Assembly (NCBI RefSeq): GCF_900199405.1 | Contig: NZ_LT963430.1 | Span: 3,483,894 to 3,547,893, forward strand | From: Beduinella massiliensis | GTDB lineage: Bacteria; Bacillota; Clostridia; Christensenellales; Aristaeellaceae | Reading direction: 5' to 3' | Length of the DNA: 64,000 nt | In this document: positions 30,844 to 39,780 of the stretch, in pieces | Numbering within the stretch: position 1 is the stretch's first letter | How the letters are laid out: each line of letters opens with the position of its first letter | Notes under the pieces: model-generated | Databases searched by the model: none | What the model was told of the DNA's origin: nothing | The model's input: the letters and a program-made list of their open reading frames with translations, nothing else | Program-made: the position numbers and the translations under genes

Positions 30844-33084
30844 CTATTCGTTGACGAGCGTTTGCAGGCCATCTAAGCACGCTTTAAGCGTTTGGTTGCC
30901 CGACACATACTCAAGCACCGTTTTCAGTAAAAGATCATAGATGCCGCCATCTTTTTTCGAAGAGAGAGACAGCAAAGGATCTCGTCTTAAGTCAAGATGT
31001 GGCAGGATTACTTTACGGTAGGTATCTAATCTTTTGTCTGTAATTGCCCAAGAGTCGGGCGCCGCGCATATTGCGTCCACTTGCGCTTGCAATGCCGCTT
31101 CATCGGTACAAATGCCGCGCGCTTTGTCAGCGCCTCGTTGATCTTCAATAATAAAGTCTATAAAGACTTCCTTAGAAGGACGCAGAACGGGTTCGGCTAA
31201 ATCAGGCTTAAACAAACCCTCGTCGCCAGGAGCGCGATGAGCGGCGATATACTCTAGGTATTCCATCGCGGCCTCCGGGTTTTTCGCGTTAGGGTTTAAC
31301 ACATATACAACCAGCCATATCGGAACAGAGGGTTTCGCTCCGTGAACGATTGTAGGAGGTAGCTGCCAGTAGATTTCGTCAGGTTGCGCCGTTTCCAACT
31401 CGTAAAATCGCTCGCCGCTTTCGGGAAGGTTCTTAGGATACTCTCCCCCTAAATCTATACTCTCTCCAGGATTGATATCTCCTTGAATAAAAGGCGTTGA
31501 ATTACATGGCAGCGTCAAATTTTTTAGTGCCATAAGTGCGTTTGCAAACCCTTCCTCATGAAAGTCAACCGTCTTGTCGTCTCGCACGGACTCAGCAATA
31601 AACGTCTCTAGCAGATAGTTTGCGTAGTCTTCCTTTGCCCACGGTTTTTCTGCTTTGTCCCATGCAATGACTGGGGCATTACTCCCCATTTCGTCGATCA
31701 ATTCGAGCAATTCATTATATGTATTTGGTAACGCATACTCTCCCTGCCAAGCCATTGGGCTCATCATGGAGGGAACGGCATAGAGCCGCCCCTCATGGAA
31801 TAGCGCATTTTGAACGACGGAGATGATCTCCTGTGCATCGGTTATCAGCACGCTTGAAGAATTGAGTGGTGCGAGGAAGCCATCCTGGATGATCTTATCT
31901 AAATCTCCATCCAGCCGTAAGTGGAACAAGTCGGTGGTATCTCCCGCTTCGATCGCCTTGCGTACATCGGCGGCAGTGAGGGTAGGCTCGCGTTCGCGCT
32001 GTACCGCCACACCAGGATTTTCCTTTTGAAATTCTTCATCCGCGTTATCCGAGGCCATATAACCCCGAATGGTAAGGGGAATGAGATCGTTTTCCCATTC
32101 AAGAGGTACATATTGCATTCCATCGAAGCTGACAGAAACATAGCCCTCGCCGACCACGGCATAGGCGTTTGTTAAATGGTGGGACGCATAGCTCTGCAAA
32201 GCTGTCCAACCGCTACCCTCCCAACGGGAGAGCGAGCCGCCCACCAGAGCGTATAGGCCATGAGCCTTGTCATAAGCAATTCCCTTGATACCCTGTATAT
32301 GTGTGGTGTACCATGTTTCGTTTATTTGACACGTATTCGTGTCCAACGCAACCAGCCTGTCCTTTTGTGTGACGCCATCGTATTGAAGTAGCAGTAGCTC
32401 CCCCGGTTCATAGGCACACAGTTCCAATGCTCCTCCTATTTCCAGCTCTTCGGCGTCGCCCGTAACAGGATTGACTCGATAAAGCGTCGCGCCTCCTTCC
32501 ATCGCGTCTTCCAGCGGCTGAGCAACCAGGAACAACCATCCATCCTGATGTACCGCGGCCGTATACCTCATCGTCCGCAAATCCATTGCCGTATTTGAAT
32601 AATCTAGCTGAAGATTCAGTCTGCCGCTTTGATATGCCCAAAGCTTCTTATTTCCCTGATCCAATATCCCGATCACATCGTCGTTTCGAAAAATCAGCGC
32701 ATCAAAGGATACGTCCTGCTCGCAAAGAGCATCCGCCGATAGCCGCAAAGTGGGTTCATCATCGTCGGGAACCCATGTATACAAGCCTCCGCTTGTCATT
32801 AGGTATAAAGTATCGCCGGTAGATACACACCCTCGCATTGATCCAAAATCTATCTTTTCTAACTTAAAAATACCTTTAACCGCGCCTACAGCCAGCGCAG
32901 TTGCCGTTGCCAAAATGAGTACGATCACGAGTACAAACCCAATCGAAATCTTCTTTTTCACCTTCACATCCCCTCTCGTTTTTTGCAGCACTTGATAGCG
33001 AAGGGACGGCATTTTCTCGACACCGGAGAGGCATTCATCGATCGCGGAGCGGATGCGGTTGTCGTGCAGATCCTTATTGCTCAT
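30844..33084 (-). CDS. Membrane-anchored anti-sigma-like protein fused to propeller-like and solute-binding domains
   Basis: 746 residues from the ATG at 33084 (GGAAGGGGGG at good distance); an ATG two codons earlier at 33090 is also possible. The cytoplasmic N-terminus (about 45 residues, RIRSAIDECLSGVEKMPSLR) and one transmembrane helix at about 48-70 (ISIGFVLVIVLILATATALA) resemble Clostridia anti-sigma proteins. Outside, about 78-335 has repeated beta-strand motifs with DTLYLMTSGGLYTW-, KKLWAYQSG- and GLYALVGGSLSRW-like blades, and 338-748 reads like a family 1 ABC solute-binding protein (DEEFQKENPGVAVQ, GDTTDLFHLRLDGDLDKIIQ, LAPLN). It overlaps the ECF sigma gene, so it probably controls that factor in response to a bound ligand. 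The DNA is AT-richer than its neighbours. Confidence 0.72.
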   Translation of the reverse strand: MSNKDLHDNRIRSAIDECLSGVEKMPSLRYQVLQKTRGDVKVKKKISIGFVLVIVLILATATALAVGAVKGIFKLEKIDFGSMRGCVSTGDTLYLMTSGGLYTWVPDDDEPTLRLSADALCEQDVSFDALIFRNDDVIGILDQGNKKLWAYQSGRLNLQLDYSNTAMDLRTMRYTAAVHQDGWLFLVAQPLEDAMEGGATLYRVNPVTGDAEELEIGGALELCAYEPGELLLLQYDGVTQKDRLVALDTNTCQINETWYTTHIQGIKGIAYDKAHGLYALVGGSLSRWEGSGWTALQSYASHHLTNAYAVVGEGYVSVSFDGMQYVPLEWENDLIPLTIRGYMASDNADEEFQKENPGVAVQREREPTLTAADVRKAIEAGDTTDLFHLRLDGDLDKIIQDGFLAPLNSSSVLITDAQEIISVVQNALFHEGRLYAVPSMMSPMAWQGEYALPNTYNELLELIDEMGSNAPVIAWDKAEKPWAKEDYANYLLETFIAESVRDDKTVDFHEEGFANALMALKNLTLPCNSTPFIQGDINPGESIDLGGEYPKNLPESGERFYELETAQPDEIYWQLPPTIVHGAKPSVPIWLVVYVLNPNAKNPEAAMEYLEYIAAHRAPGDEGLFKPDLAEPVLRPSKEVFIDFIIEDQRGADKARGICTDEAALQAQVDAICAAPDSWAITDKRLDTYRKVILPHLDLRRDPLLSLSSKKDGGIYDLLLKTVLEYVSGNQTLKACLDGLQTLVNE

Positions 33085-33604
33085 CTTCATGCCCCCCTTC
33101 CAACGCGTCGTGCAGCAACCGTCGCGCCTTTTTCAGCCGCTGGGATACGGCAGGCCGTGAGACGCTCAGAACCTGGGCAACCTCTGACGCCTTCATCCCC
33201 TGATAGTAGTACAGCAAAACGACCTCCATGAGTTTCCGCGGCAGGCGCATGACTTCCAGCGTCAATTCCACGCTCGCATTCGAGCTGGGCACAGACGGCT
33301 CCGGCAGCCTCTCCAGCGACACCCGCCGGTCGACGAAGCGGAACCAGGCGCCCCGCCGCATGTCCTTGCAGGTATTGACCGCAATGCGCGTCAGCCACGT
33401 TCTTTCATTGCTGTCGCCGCGGAAGTCTTTGAGATTTTTGTATGCCTTTAGAAAGGTCTCCTGCACGGCGTCCTCCGCGAGCGATATGTCCCGCAGGTAC
33501 ACGCAGCACATGCGCAGCAAATCCTTTTCATATTTCTCCATCAGGAAAATCAGTCGGTTCTCGAGGTTGTCGTCCGGGCCCGAGACAACTTCCATCTGCG
33601 CCAC
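33074..33604 (-). CDS. ECF (sigma-70 family) RNA polymerase sigma factor
   Basis: 176 residues. Region 2 at about 20-85: FLMEKYEKDLLRMCCVYLRD, LAEDAVQETFLKAYKNLKDF and RTWLTRIAVNTCKDMRR. Region 4 at about 115-170: LPRKLMEVVLLYYYQGMKASEVAQVL with recognition helix SRPAVSQRLKKARRLL. An AGGAGG-like site precedes the ATG. Overlap with the following membrane protein gene indicates a sigma/anti-sigma pair. It probably activates its own promoter, located in the 33605-33700 region. Confidence 0.94.
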   Translation of the reverse strand: MAQMEVVSGPDDNLENRLIFLMEKYEKDLLRMCCVYLRDISLAEDAVQETFLKAYKNLKDFRGDSNERTWLTRIAVNTCKDMRRGAWFRFVDRRVSLERLPEPSVPSSNASVELTLEVMRLPRKLMEVVLLYYYQGMKASEVAQVLSVSRPAVSQRLKKARRLLHDALEGGHEDEQ

Positions 33605-33632
33605 CTCCTTCTACTCAATTAGACGATCCGCA

Positions 33633-33651
33633 TTGCCTATAATTAAGGCAA
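33633..33651. promoter_or_regulatory. Inverted repeat upstream of the second ECF sigma gene
   Basis: TTGCCT (33633-33638) and AGGCAA (33646-33651) flank the AT-rich core ATAATTA, 29 bases before the sigma ATG, in the promoter position. It could be an operator or part of an ECF-type promoter; no further support. Confidence 0.35.
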
Positions 33652-33757
33652 AAGAGAAATTTTTCCCGATTCCTTCCTGTTTTCTTCACGTTGCATTTTC
33701 TATTTTGTAGCGGCAAATCGAAGATGTCAGCAAGGCGAGGCAGCAAAAAAGGAACGT

Positions 33758-33793
33758 AAAAAAGAATGTCCGGCATTGTACGCACGAACATTC
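33758..33793 (-). terminator. Terminator of the sugar ABC/EEP operon
   Basis: On the minus strand GAATGT and ACATTC arms (33788-33793 and 33764-33769) are followed by TTTTTT. It lies 50 bases past the end of the EEP gene. Confidence 0.65.
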
Positions 33794-33842
33794 AAAAAGG
33801 TATGATTCAAATCACCAGGAGCCTGTGCATGGGGAAAGAGGT

Positions 33843-34694
33843 TCATCGTCCATCTTCCGTCAGCACCCCATAATGGTCGGAGATGACGGGATAAAAATCG
33901 CCGTTGAAGATCACGCGGCTGCTTCGCGTCGCACCCGGCTGCGCGGCGAACGCGAAGTCGATGCGCATGGGGTCCACCTTTTCCTTGCGCCAGCCGTCGA
34001 TCTGGCCGCCGACCGTCGCGCCCGCGTCGCGCTCCGCCGCGCGCAGGAAGCAGTCCTCCCAGCCGGAGGCGACGACCAGGTCGTACCCCTCGCCGCGCAC
34101 GTGCGCGGGGCTGTTGAAGTCGCCCATGAGATAGGCGGGCTCCAGCCGCTTCCCGCGCGATTGCACAAACCTGACCCACTGGCCCGCGAAGGGGTCTTCC
34201 TCGTCCTTCCACCACCCCATGTGCACGCAGTAAAACCAGCCGTCTCCACACAGCGCCTGTGTGCGGATGCCCGCGATCTTCCTGCGGCAGCGCCCCTTAG
34301 GGGTGGAGACGCAAACCGCATCAACCCCTGTAACCGGCGCACGGCTGAGCAGGGCGACGCCCTCCTCGTACACCCGGTAGCCCCGGTGCGCGTAGGCCCA
34401 GGTCCAGTAAAAGGGGGCTCCGCTTTCCCTGAGCAGCTCCGAGAGCGTGAGGGCGAAGTTGTCCGCGCGGATCGGCGCCTCCGATTCGCAGGGCACGAAG
34501 CGCGAAGCGCGGAGGCGTTCCGCTTCCGCCTCCCTTGCGTCGGCGGACTGGTTCACCTCCTGCAGGGCGACCACGTCCACGTCCTCCCGCACGATGGCGT
34601 CGGCCAGCGTGCGCAGGCAAAAGGCGTTATCCTCCTCCATGAGGCTGTGCGTGTTGAGCGTGAGCAGCCGAAGCTTATCCTTTGACCGCGCCAT
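33843..34694 (-). CDS. Endonuclease/exonuclease/phosphatase (EEP) family hydrolase
   Basis: 283 residues from the ATG at 34694, where GGAGGGC lies 8 bases upstream; it overlaps the permease gene by 20 bases. EEP motifs are present in order: LRLLTLNTHS, VALQEVNQ (metal-binding Glu), YMGDFNSP-type LMGDFNSP, IDFAFAA and the final SDHYGV. The fold is shared by DNase I, sphingomyelinase, inositol polyphosphate phosphatases and nucleases; it has no signal peptide, so it acts in the cytoplasm. As the last gene of a sugar import operon, removal of a phosphate or phosphodiester from the imported compound is a reasonable guess. Confidence 0.85.
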   Translation of the reverse strand: MARSKDKLRLLTLNTHSLMEEDNAFCLRTLADAIVREDVDVVALQEVNQSADAREAEAERLRASRFVPCESEAPIRADNFALTLSELLRESGAPFYWTWAYAHRGYRVYEEGVALLSRAPVTGVDAVCVSTPKGRCRRKIAGIRTQALCGDGWFYCVHMGWWKDEEDPFAGQWVRFVQSRGKRLEPAYLMGDFNSPAHVRGEGYDLVVASGWEDCFLRAAERDAGATVGGQIDGWRKEKVDPMRIDFAFAAQPGATRSSRVIFNGDFYPVISDHYGVLTEDGR

Positions 34695-35511
34695 TTGTGA
34701 GCCCTCCAATGATTTGCTTTTGCATGACGACGTAGAAAATCACGATCGGCAGGCTCGCTACGACCAGGCAGGCGAAGGCGAGGTTGTAATCCACGCTGTA
34801 TTCGGACTGGAAGTTGTTCTGATAGATCGTGAGCGTCCACAGCTTATGCGAGCGGTTGAGGCAGACCAGTGGCATCTGAAAGTCGTTCCAGATCGCCAGT
34901 CCCTCGCGGATGAGCACCGTCGCCAGAATCGGGCGCATCAGCGGCAGGATGACGCGCGTATAGGTTTGGAAGGTCGTCGCGCCGTCGATGTAGGCGGCTT
35001 CCTCCAGGCTCGTGCTGACCGTCGCGAGGTAGCCGACGTAGAGGAACATGCTCTCGCAGGTCGCGTGCGCGAGGTAGAGCAGCACGATGCCCACGGGGCT
35101 GAGCAGGTTCAGCCAGCCCATCAGCTTGACCACCGGCATCATGCGCACCTGCCAGGGCAGGAAGATGCCCAGCAGGAAGAAGAAGTACAGCCCCCTGAAA
35201 AAGCGGCTGCGCCCCATGGAACGCGAGAGCGCGTAGCTCATCGGCGGCATGATGATCATCTCCGCGACGAGGGAGAGCACGGTGACGAGGATGGTATTCT
35301 TATAGGCGTAGTACAGCTTTTCATCCGCCAGCACCTCGGCGTAATTGCCCAGATACAGGGACTTGGGCAGCGTGAAGAAGCTGACCGCGCTCTCGGACGA
35401 GGTCTTGAACGTCGTCGCGATGCAGATGTAGAGCGGGAACAGGATCAGCACCGCGCCGAGGATGAGGAAGACGTACGTGACGGCATTGCCGCGCCGTTTG
35501 GATCTGTTCAC
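34675..35511 (-). CDS. Carbohydrate ABC transporter permease, MalG type (CUT1)
   Basis: 278 residues, six helices, starting at GTG directly after the previous gene's TAG (AAGGTGGAG upstream). First helix AVTYVFLILGAVLILFPLYICI; EAA loop EEAAYIDGATTFQTYTRVILPLMRP at about 185-210; C-terminal IIGGLTNGAVKG, the typical MalG ending. Partner of the permease and binding protein upstream. No ATPase gene is in this cluster, so a shared MsmX-type ATPase encoded elsewhere is expected. Confidence 0.93.
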   Translation of the reverse strand: MNRSKRRGNAVTYVFLILGAVLILFPLYICIATTFKTSSESAVSFFTLPKSLYLGNYAEVLADEKLYYAYKNTILVTVLSLVAEMIIMPPMSYALSRSMGRSRFFRGLYFFFLLGIFLPWQVRMMPVVKLMGWLNLLSPVGIVLLYLAHATCESMFLYVGYLATVSTSLEEAAYIDGATTFQTYTRVILPLMRPILATVLIREGLAIWNDFQMPLVCLNRSHKLWTLTIYQNNFQSEYSVDYNLAFACLVVASLPIVIFYVVMQKQIIGGLTNGAVKG

Positions 35512-36420
35512 CTACTCCACCTTCTTTCCGCTCGTGAATTTGATCTGGATGACCGAGATGAGCGCGATGATGAGGCCTGTGGCGATGGCCTGCGCGATGG
35601 AATAGCTGTACTTGTTGCGCTCAAAGCCGTTGTTGTAGATCAGCAGCGCGATGCTCTGCGTCGCGCCGCCGGGCCCGCCCTGGGTCATGGCCTTGACGTA
35701 GTCGAACACCATCAGGCCCTGCTTGACGACCAGCACCAGCACGACGCTGAGCGTAGGCAGCAGATAGGTGACGGTGATCGCCTTGAATTGCTGCCACGCG
35801 TTCGCCCCGTCGATGGAGGCCGCCTCGTACAATTCCTGCGGGATCGTCTGAAGGCCCGCCAGGAAGAGCAGCGTCGGCAGCGCGACGCCCTGCCATAAGT
35901 GCACGAAGAGGATGCCGTAGATCGCGAGGTTCCGGTCCGCGAGGACGTTGCCGGCCAGGAAGCCGATGTTCAGGCCTTTGCCGATGCCCGGCAGCACGTA
36001 AAAGAAGATCTGCTTGAAGATCAGGCTGATCGTGATCATGCTCAGCACCGCCGGCGCAAAGTAGAGCGTCCGAAAGAAGGAACGCCCCCTGATCTCGCGG
36101 TTGAGCATCAGCGCCAGGATGACGCTGATCACGACGACGCCCACGATCAGCATCAGGGTATAGCGCGCGTTGAAGAACAGGGCCGACTTGAACTTGCGGT
36201 CGGTCAGCAGCTTCGCGTAGTTTTCAAAGCCGACGAATTCATAGGTGGGGCTGATGCCGTTCCAGTCCATGAAGCTGTAGTAGATGCCCATGAGGATGGG
36301 AAAGATGAGGAAGCAGCAGTACATCAAAAAACCCGGAAGGGTAAAGGCGACGAAGGTCATCGTCTGTTCCCGCCGAAGCCCCGGCCGCCTGCCTCTTCTC
36401 GCTTTCGCTGGCGCTACCAT
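35512..36420 (-). CDS. Carbohydrate ABC transporter permease, MalF type (CUT1)
   Basis: 302 residues with a basic N-terminus (ARRGRRPGLRREQ) and six main helices beginning FVAFTLPGFLMYCCFLIFPI. EAA loop: YEAASIDGANAWQQFKAITVTYL at about 210-232. The substrate-path motif MDWNGISPTYEFVGFENYAKLL is standard for oligosaccharide CUT1 permeases. Separated from the binding-protein gene by a 92-base gap holding a hairpin. Confidence 0.93.
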   Translation of the reverse strand: MVAPAKARRGRRPGLRREQTMTFVAFTLPGFLMYCCFLIFPILMGIYYSFMDWNGISPTYEFVGFENYAKLLTDRKFKSALFFNARYTLMLIVGVVVISVILALMLNREIRGRSFFRTLYFAPAVLSMITISLIFKQIFFYVLPGIGKGLNIGFLAGNVLADRNLAIYGILFVHLWQGVALPTLLFLAGLQTIPQELYEAASIDGANAWQQFKAITVTYLLPTLSVVLVLVVKQGLMVFDYVKAMTQGGPGGATQSIALLIYNNGFERNKYSYSIAQAIATGLIIALISVIQIKFTSGKKVE

Positions 36421-36470
36421 GCTTTGATTCCGCCTTTCTTGCGTTCTTGGCGTATCCGTGAAAGAGAAAC

Positions 36471-36499
36471 GGGGCTGCCCACCTCAGCGCGGCAGCCCC
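36471..36499 (-). promoter_or_regulatory. Intercistronic hairpin after the binding-protein gene
   Basis: GGGGCTGCC and GGCAGCCCC (9 bp, 11-base loop) followed on the minus strand by GTTTCTCTTTC. Acts as a leaky terminator or mRNA stabiliser between the binding protein and permease genes. Confidence 0.7.
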
Positions 36500-36512
36500 G
36501 CAGGGCAATGTA

Positions 36513-37736
36513 TCAGTCGTTGTAGTAGTCGTCGATGACCAGCGCCGCGTCCTCGTAGTAGGCGTCCAGGTCACGGTCGATCTCCAGGTTGGTGGCCACG
36601 TCGCCCAGCTCCTTGCGGAAGCCGCTGGGCCAGATCGCGTTCTGGCTGATGACCACATGCCCCGCCGCCATGGTCTCGTTGATCTTCTCCAGCTCCTTGA
36701 CGTTGAGCTTAACGCCCTTGATGACGTTCGGGCTGCCCTCGATGTCGGTGTAGGTCTGGGCCGTCTCGGTTCTGCTCAGGAACTCGAGGAACTTCAGGCA
36801 CTCCTCCGGATGCTTGGTGGAAGAGGAGATGCAGAAGCTCGTGTCGATGCTGACCACGACGTCGGATTCCTTGCCGGTCGGGTTGGGCAGCGGAATCAGC
36901 GCGATCTTGAGGTCGGGATCGTAATCCTTGAGCGTGGTGAGGGACCACTGGCCGTTGATCGTCATGGCCGCCTGGCCAGAGAGAAGCTGCTGATAGGACT
37001 CGGTGTATTCAGAGCCGAGGGATTCGGGCGTCATGTAATCGGCGATCTGCAGCGCCGCGTTCGCGTAGGTGGTGAGCACCGCGGAATCCTTCGCCTCCAG
37101 CTCGCCCGCCGCGATCTGCTTGAAGTCCGCGTCGTCCTCCGAGATGAAGCTCATCATGCGCTCCATGCGCTGATAAACCATCGTCTTGTCCGGCAGCGCA
37201 AACGGCGTGATGCCCGCCGCAGCGAGCTTTTCGCATACGTCCATCAGCTCGTCCCAGGTCGTCGGCCACGCAAGGCCCTGCTCTTCAAAAATATCGGTGC
37301 GGATGTACAGGCCGTAGCAGCTCAGCGAATACGGCATGCGCCAGTTCTTCCCGTCGTATTCGGACAGGCCGAGCGTCTCGTCCTCCACGTTTTCAAGGAA
37401 CGGCTGGCCCGTCAGGTCCATGATGATGCCGTCCTCGAACATGATTTCGTACATGGTGCTCGTCACGCAGCTGAACAGATCGGGCATTTCGTTCGTCTGC
37501 GCGCGCGTCTGCAGCACCGTGCCCGCGTCGGGCACCTGCGTCATGGTGACGTGGATGCCGGGGTTTTGCGCGTTGAACTCGTCGATCACCGCCTGCATGC
37601 CGTTGATGGCCGCGGCCTCGGACTTGTGGATGACGTATTCAAGCTCCACCACGTCCTCCGCCTGCGCAAGCACGCACATGGACAGCATCAGCGTGGCCGC
37701 CAGAATCACAGAGAGAATCTTGCTCCATTGCTTCAT
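36513..37736 (-). CDS. Carbohydrate ABC transporter substrate-binding protein (family 1)
   Basis: 407 residues. Signal peptide 1-27 (KQWSKILSVILAATLMLSMC, VLAQA). Mature features of family 1 sugar-binding proteins: VIDEFNAQNPGIHVTMTQVP, NEMPDLFSC, TWDELMDVCEKLAAAGITPFAL and GQAAMTINGQW, ending with an acidic tail DAYYEDAALVIDDYYND. Captures an oligosaccharide for the two downstream permeases. The divergent YesM/YesN pair probably controls it. Which sugar is bound cannot be told. Confidence 0.92.
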   Translation of the reverse strand: MKQWSKILSVILAATLMLSMCVLAQAEDVVELEYVIHKSEAAAINGMQAVIDEFNAQNPGIHVTMTQVPDAGTVLQTRAQTNEMPDLFSCVTSTMYEIMFEDGIIMDLTGQPFLENVEDETLGLSEYDGKNWRMPYSLSCYGLYIRTDIFEEQGLAWPTTWDELMDVCEKLAAAGITPFALPDKTMVYQRMERMMSFISEDDADFKQIAAGELEAKDSAVLTTYANAALQIADYMTPESLGSEYTESYQQLLSGQAAMTINGQWSLTTLKDYDPDLKIALIPLPNPTGKESDVVVSIDTSFCISSSTKHPEECLKFLEFLSRTETAQTYTDIEGSPNVIKGVKLNVKELEKINETMAAGHVVISQNAIWPSGFRKELGDVATNLEIDRDLDAYYEDAALVIDDYYND

Positions 37737-37769
37737 ATTCCGGGCACCTCCGATATTTATTGTGAACCC

Positions 37770-37775
37770 ATTATA
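37770..37775 (-). promoter_or_regulatory. -10 box of the sugar ABC operon
   Basis: A perfect minus-strand TATAAT lies 34 bases before the binding-protein ATG; the -35 position (TTTTCT, 37793-37798) is poor, as expected for a promoter that needs an AraC-type activator such as the divergently encoded response regulator. Confidence 0.6.
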
Positions 37776-37965
37776 AGAAAACGGGGTGCAGAAGAAAATA
37801 GCTGATTTTCATATTTCTTATCATTTTTTCAGTTTCTTATTTCCTTCTTCCGAATTTTTGGGAGAAAAAATTGCTTTTTCCGCCAGTTCCCTTCAACTTG
37901 TTGCCTTTTTTTCTATTATGCTCTATGATAAGAAAAACGTCCAACCCGCTCGCGTGAGGTGCGCC

Positions 37966-39780
37966 ATGAACCGATTTATCTCTCTGCTCCGACGGACCTC
38001 CGTGGTCAGGCGGCTGCTCTATCTGTTCCTCCTCCAGACCGTCGTGATCGCCCTCTTCTGCGCCGCCACGGTGCGCTCCTCCGTGCAGGACATCGCGGAC
38101 AACCTGCGCCTTTCCGGTTCGCAGCTGCTGTACTCTGCCTCCAGCCGCATGGAATCCGCCATCTCGGAGATCGACATGCTCACCAAGTTTCCTGTCCTGC
38201 AGGCGGCATACGGCTCCACGTCGATCTTCGACTACCTGGTCAGCGAATCCGCCGACACCTCCCGCCTGATCGCCTATTACCGCAGCATCCAGCAGGAGCT
38301 GATGAACCTGCTGGTGCTGCACTCCAGCGCGTCGCTGGTAGGCGTCAGCGACCTGTCCGGAAGGCTCGTCTACTGCAAATCGGACGCGATCTACTACAGC
38401 CTCGCCTCTCTCGACCCGGACAGCGCCCTCTTCCAGTCGGTGCTGGAGCGGCGGGGCGGCTATCAGGTCATTCCATCTTCGGAGCTCGGCCCGCTCGCCC
38501 AGAGCCTTCCGCACCCGGAAGAATGCCTCTTCGGCGCGCGCGCCATCATGAAGCTCAACCACTTTTCGCCCGTGGGCGTCGCGCTGTGCTGCATCGACCT
38601 GACCGCCCTGCGCGAATCCTTTGAGCTCGGGCGGCCGTACCCGGAGCAGCGCCTGTGCGTGCTCGACGCCGAGGGGAAAGCGCTGCTTGGCGAAATGGAT
38701 CTCTCCGTCGCCGCACGCCTGAGCGTGCTGCCCGCGGGCGAGCTCGTCACCCGTTACATCCGCGACGGCGAGGGCTTCGCGGTCTATCAGCTCTACCGGT
38801 CGGCCGGAGGGCTGACCGCGTCCCTGCGCACGCCGCTCGTCTGCGTGCTGGGCGGCCTGCGCGCGCAGATTCTGGTGCTCGGCGGCCTGCTGCTCTTCTT
38901 CGTGCTGAGCGTGCTGATCTTCACCCGTCTGCTCGTCTCCAGCATCCGAGAACCCATCGGCAAGCTCATGGGCGTATGTGAGCGCATCCGCGAGGAAGAC
39001 TTTTCTCCCGTGGAGGACGAAGACGCGCACGACGAGATGCACGACCTGATCGAGTCGTTCAACGCGATGTCCGCGCACATTCAGCGCCTGATCGAGGAGG
39101 TCTACCAGAAGAACCTCCTGCAGGCGCAGACCGAAATGCAGCTGCTGCGCTCGCAGATCAACCCGCACTTCGTCTACAACACCCTGGAGACCATCCGCGC
39201 CGCGGCCCTCACCCAGGGCAACGGCGAACTGGCCGACATGGCGGCCCTGCTGGGCAAGACGCTGCGCTACGGCGTCTCGCTGCAATCGGAACCCGTGACG
39301 GTCGAGCAGGAGCTTTCCAACCTGCGCGACTACGTCGCGCTGCAGCAGATGCACTTTCACGGCCGCCTCACCGTGCTCATCAACGTCGAGCCGGAGCTAT
39401 ACGCCTGCTTCATCATCAAGCTGCTCCTGCAGCCGCTGGTGGAAAACGCCATCTATCACGGCATGTCGATGACCGAGGGCGAGGGCCGCATCCGCGTGCT
39501 GGGCTACGCGGAGGACGGGGACGTCGTCTTCACCGTCTCAGACGACGGCATCGGCATCGCGCCGGAGGAGCTTTCGCTCCTGAGCGACTACGTCGAGGGA
39601 AAAAACGACGCCTTTACCTCCATCGGCCTGCGCAACACCAACCGGCGCATCCGGCTGTACTACGGCAGCCGCTACGGGCTGGCCATCCGCTCCATCCTGG
39701 GCGAAGGGACGGTCATCACCGTGCGCGTGCCGCGAAGGCTCACGCCCATCAGGGCCCCCGGGAAAGGAGAACCCGCATGA
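37966..39780 (+). CDS. Sensor histidine kinase, YesM type (HisKA_7TM-independent, His_kinase family)
   Basis: 604 residues from the ATG at 37966 (GTGAGGTG upstream); the open frame starts 180 bases earlier in non-coding, AT-rich DNA. Helix 1 at about 15-35, a large extracellular sensor to about 300, helix 2 at about 301-325 (AQILVLGGLLLFFVLSVLIF), HAMP 326-378, then the His_kinase box with phospho-acceptor H401 in QINPHFVYNTLETI. HATPase motifs follow: LLLQPLVENAIYHG and SDDGIGIAPEEL, and GIGLRNTNRRIRLYYG-like sequence. Senses an external sugar, perhaps through the binding protein, and phosphorylates the response regulator encoded next, whose start overlaps its stop by 4 bases. Confidence 0.93.
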   Translation: MNRFISLLRRTSVVRRLLYLFLLQTVVIALFCAATVRSSVQDIADNLRLSGSQLLYSASSRMESAISEIDMLTKFPVLQAAYGSTSIFDYLVSESADTSRLIAYYRSIQQELMNLLVLHSSASLVGVSDLSGRLVYCKSDAIYYSLASLDPDSALFQSVLERRGGYQVIPSSELGPLAQSLPHPEECLFGARAIMKLNHFSPVGVALCCIDLTALRESFELGRPYPEQRLCVLDAEGKALLGEMDLSVAARLSVLPAGELVTRYIRDGEGFAVYQLYRSAGGLTASLRTPLVCVLGGLRAQILVLGGLLLFFVLSVLIFTRLLVSSIREPIGKLMGVCERIREEDFSPVEDEDAHDEMHDLIESFNAMSAHIQRLIEEVYQKNLLQAQTEMQLLRSQINPHFVYNTLETIRAAALTQGNGELADMAALLGKTLRYGVSLQSEPVTVEQELSNLRDYVALQQMHFHGRLTVLINVEPELYACFIIKLLLQPLVENAIYHGMSMTEGEGRIRVLGYAEDGDVVFTVSDDGIGIAPEELSLLSDYVEGKNDAFTSIGLRNTNRRIRLYYGSRYGLAIRSILGEGTVITVRVPRRLTPIRAPGKGEPA

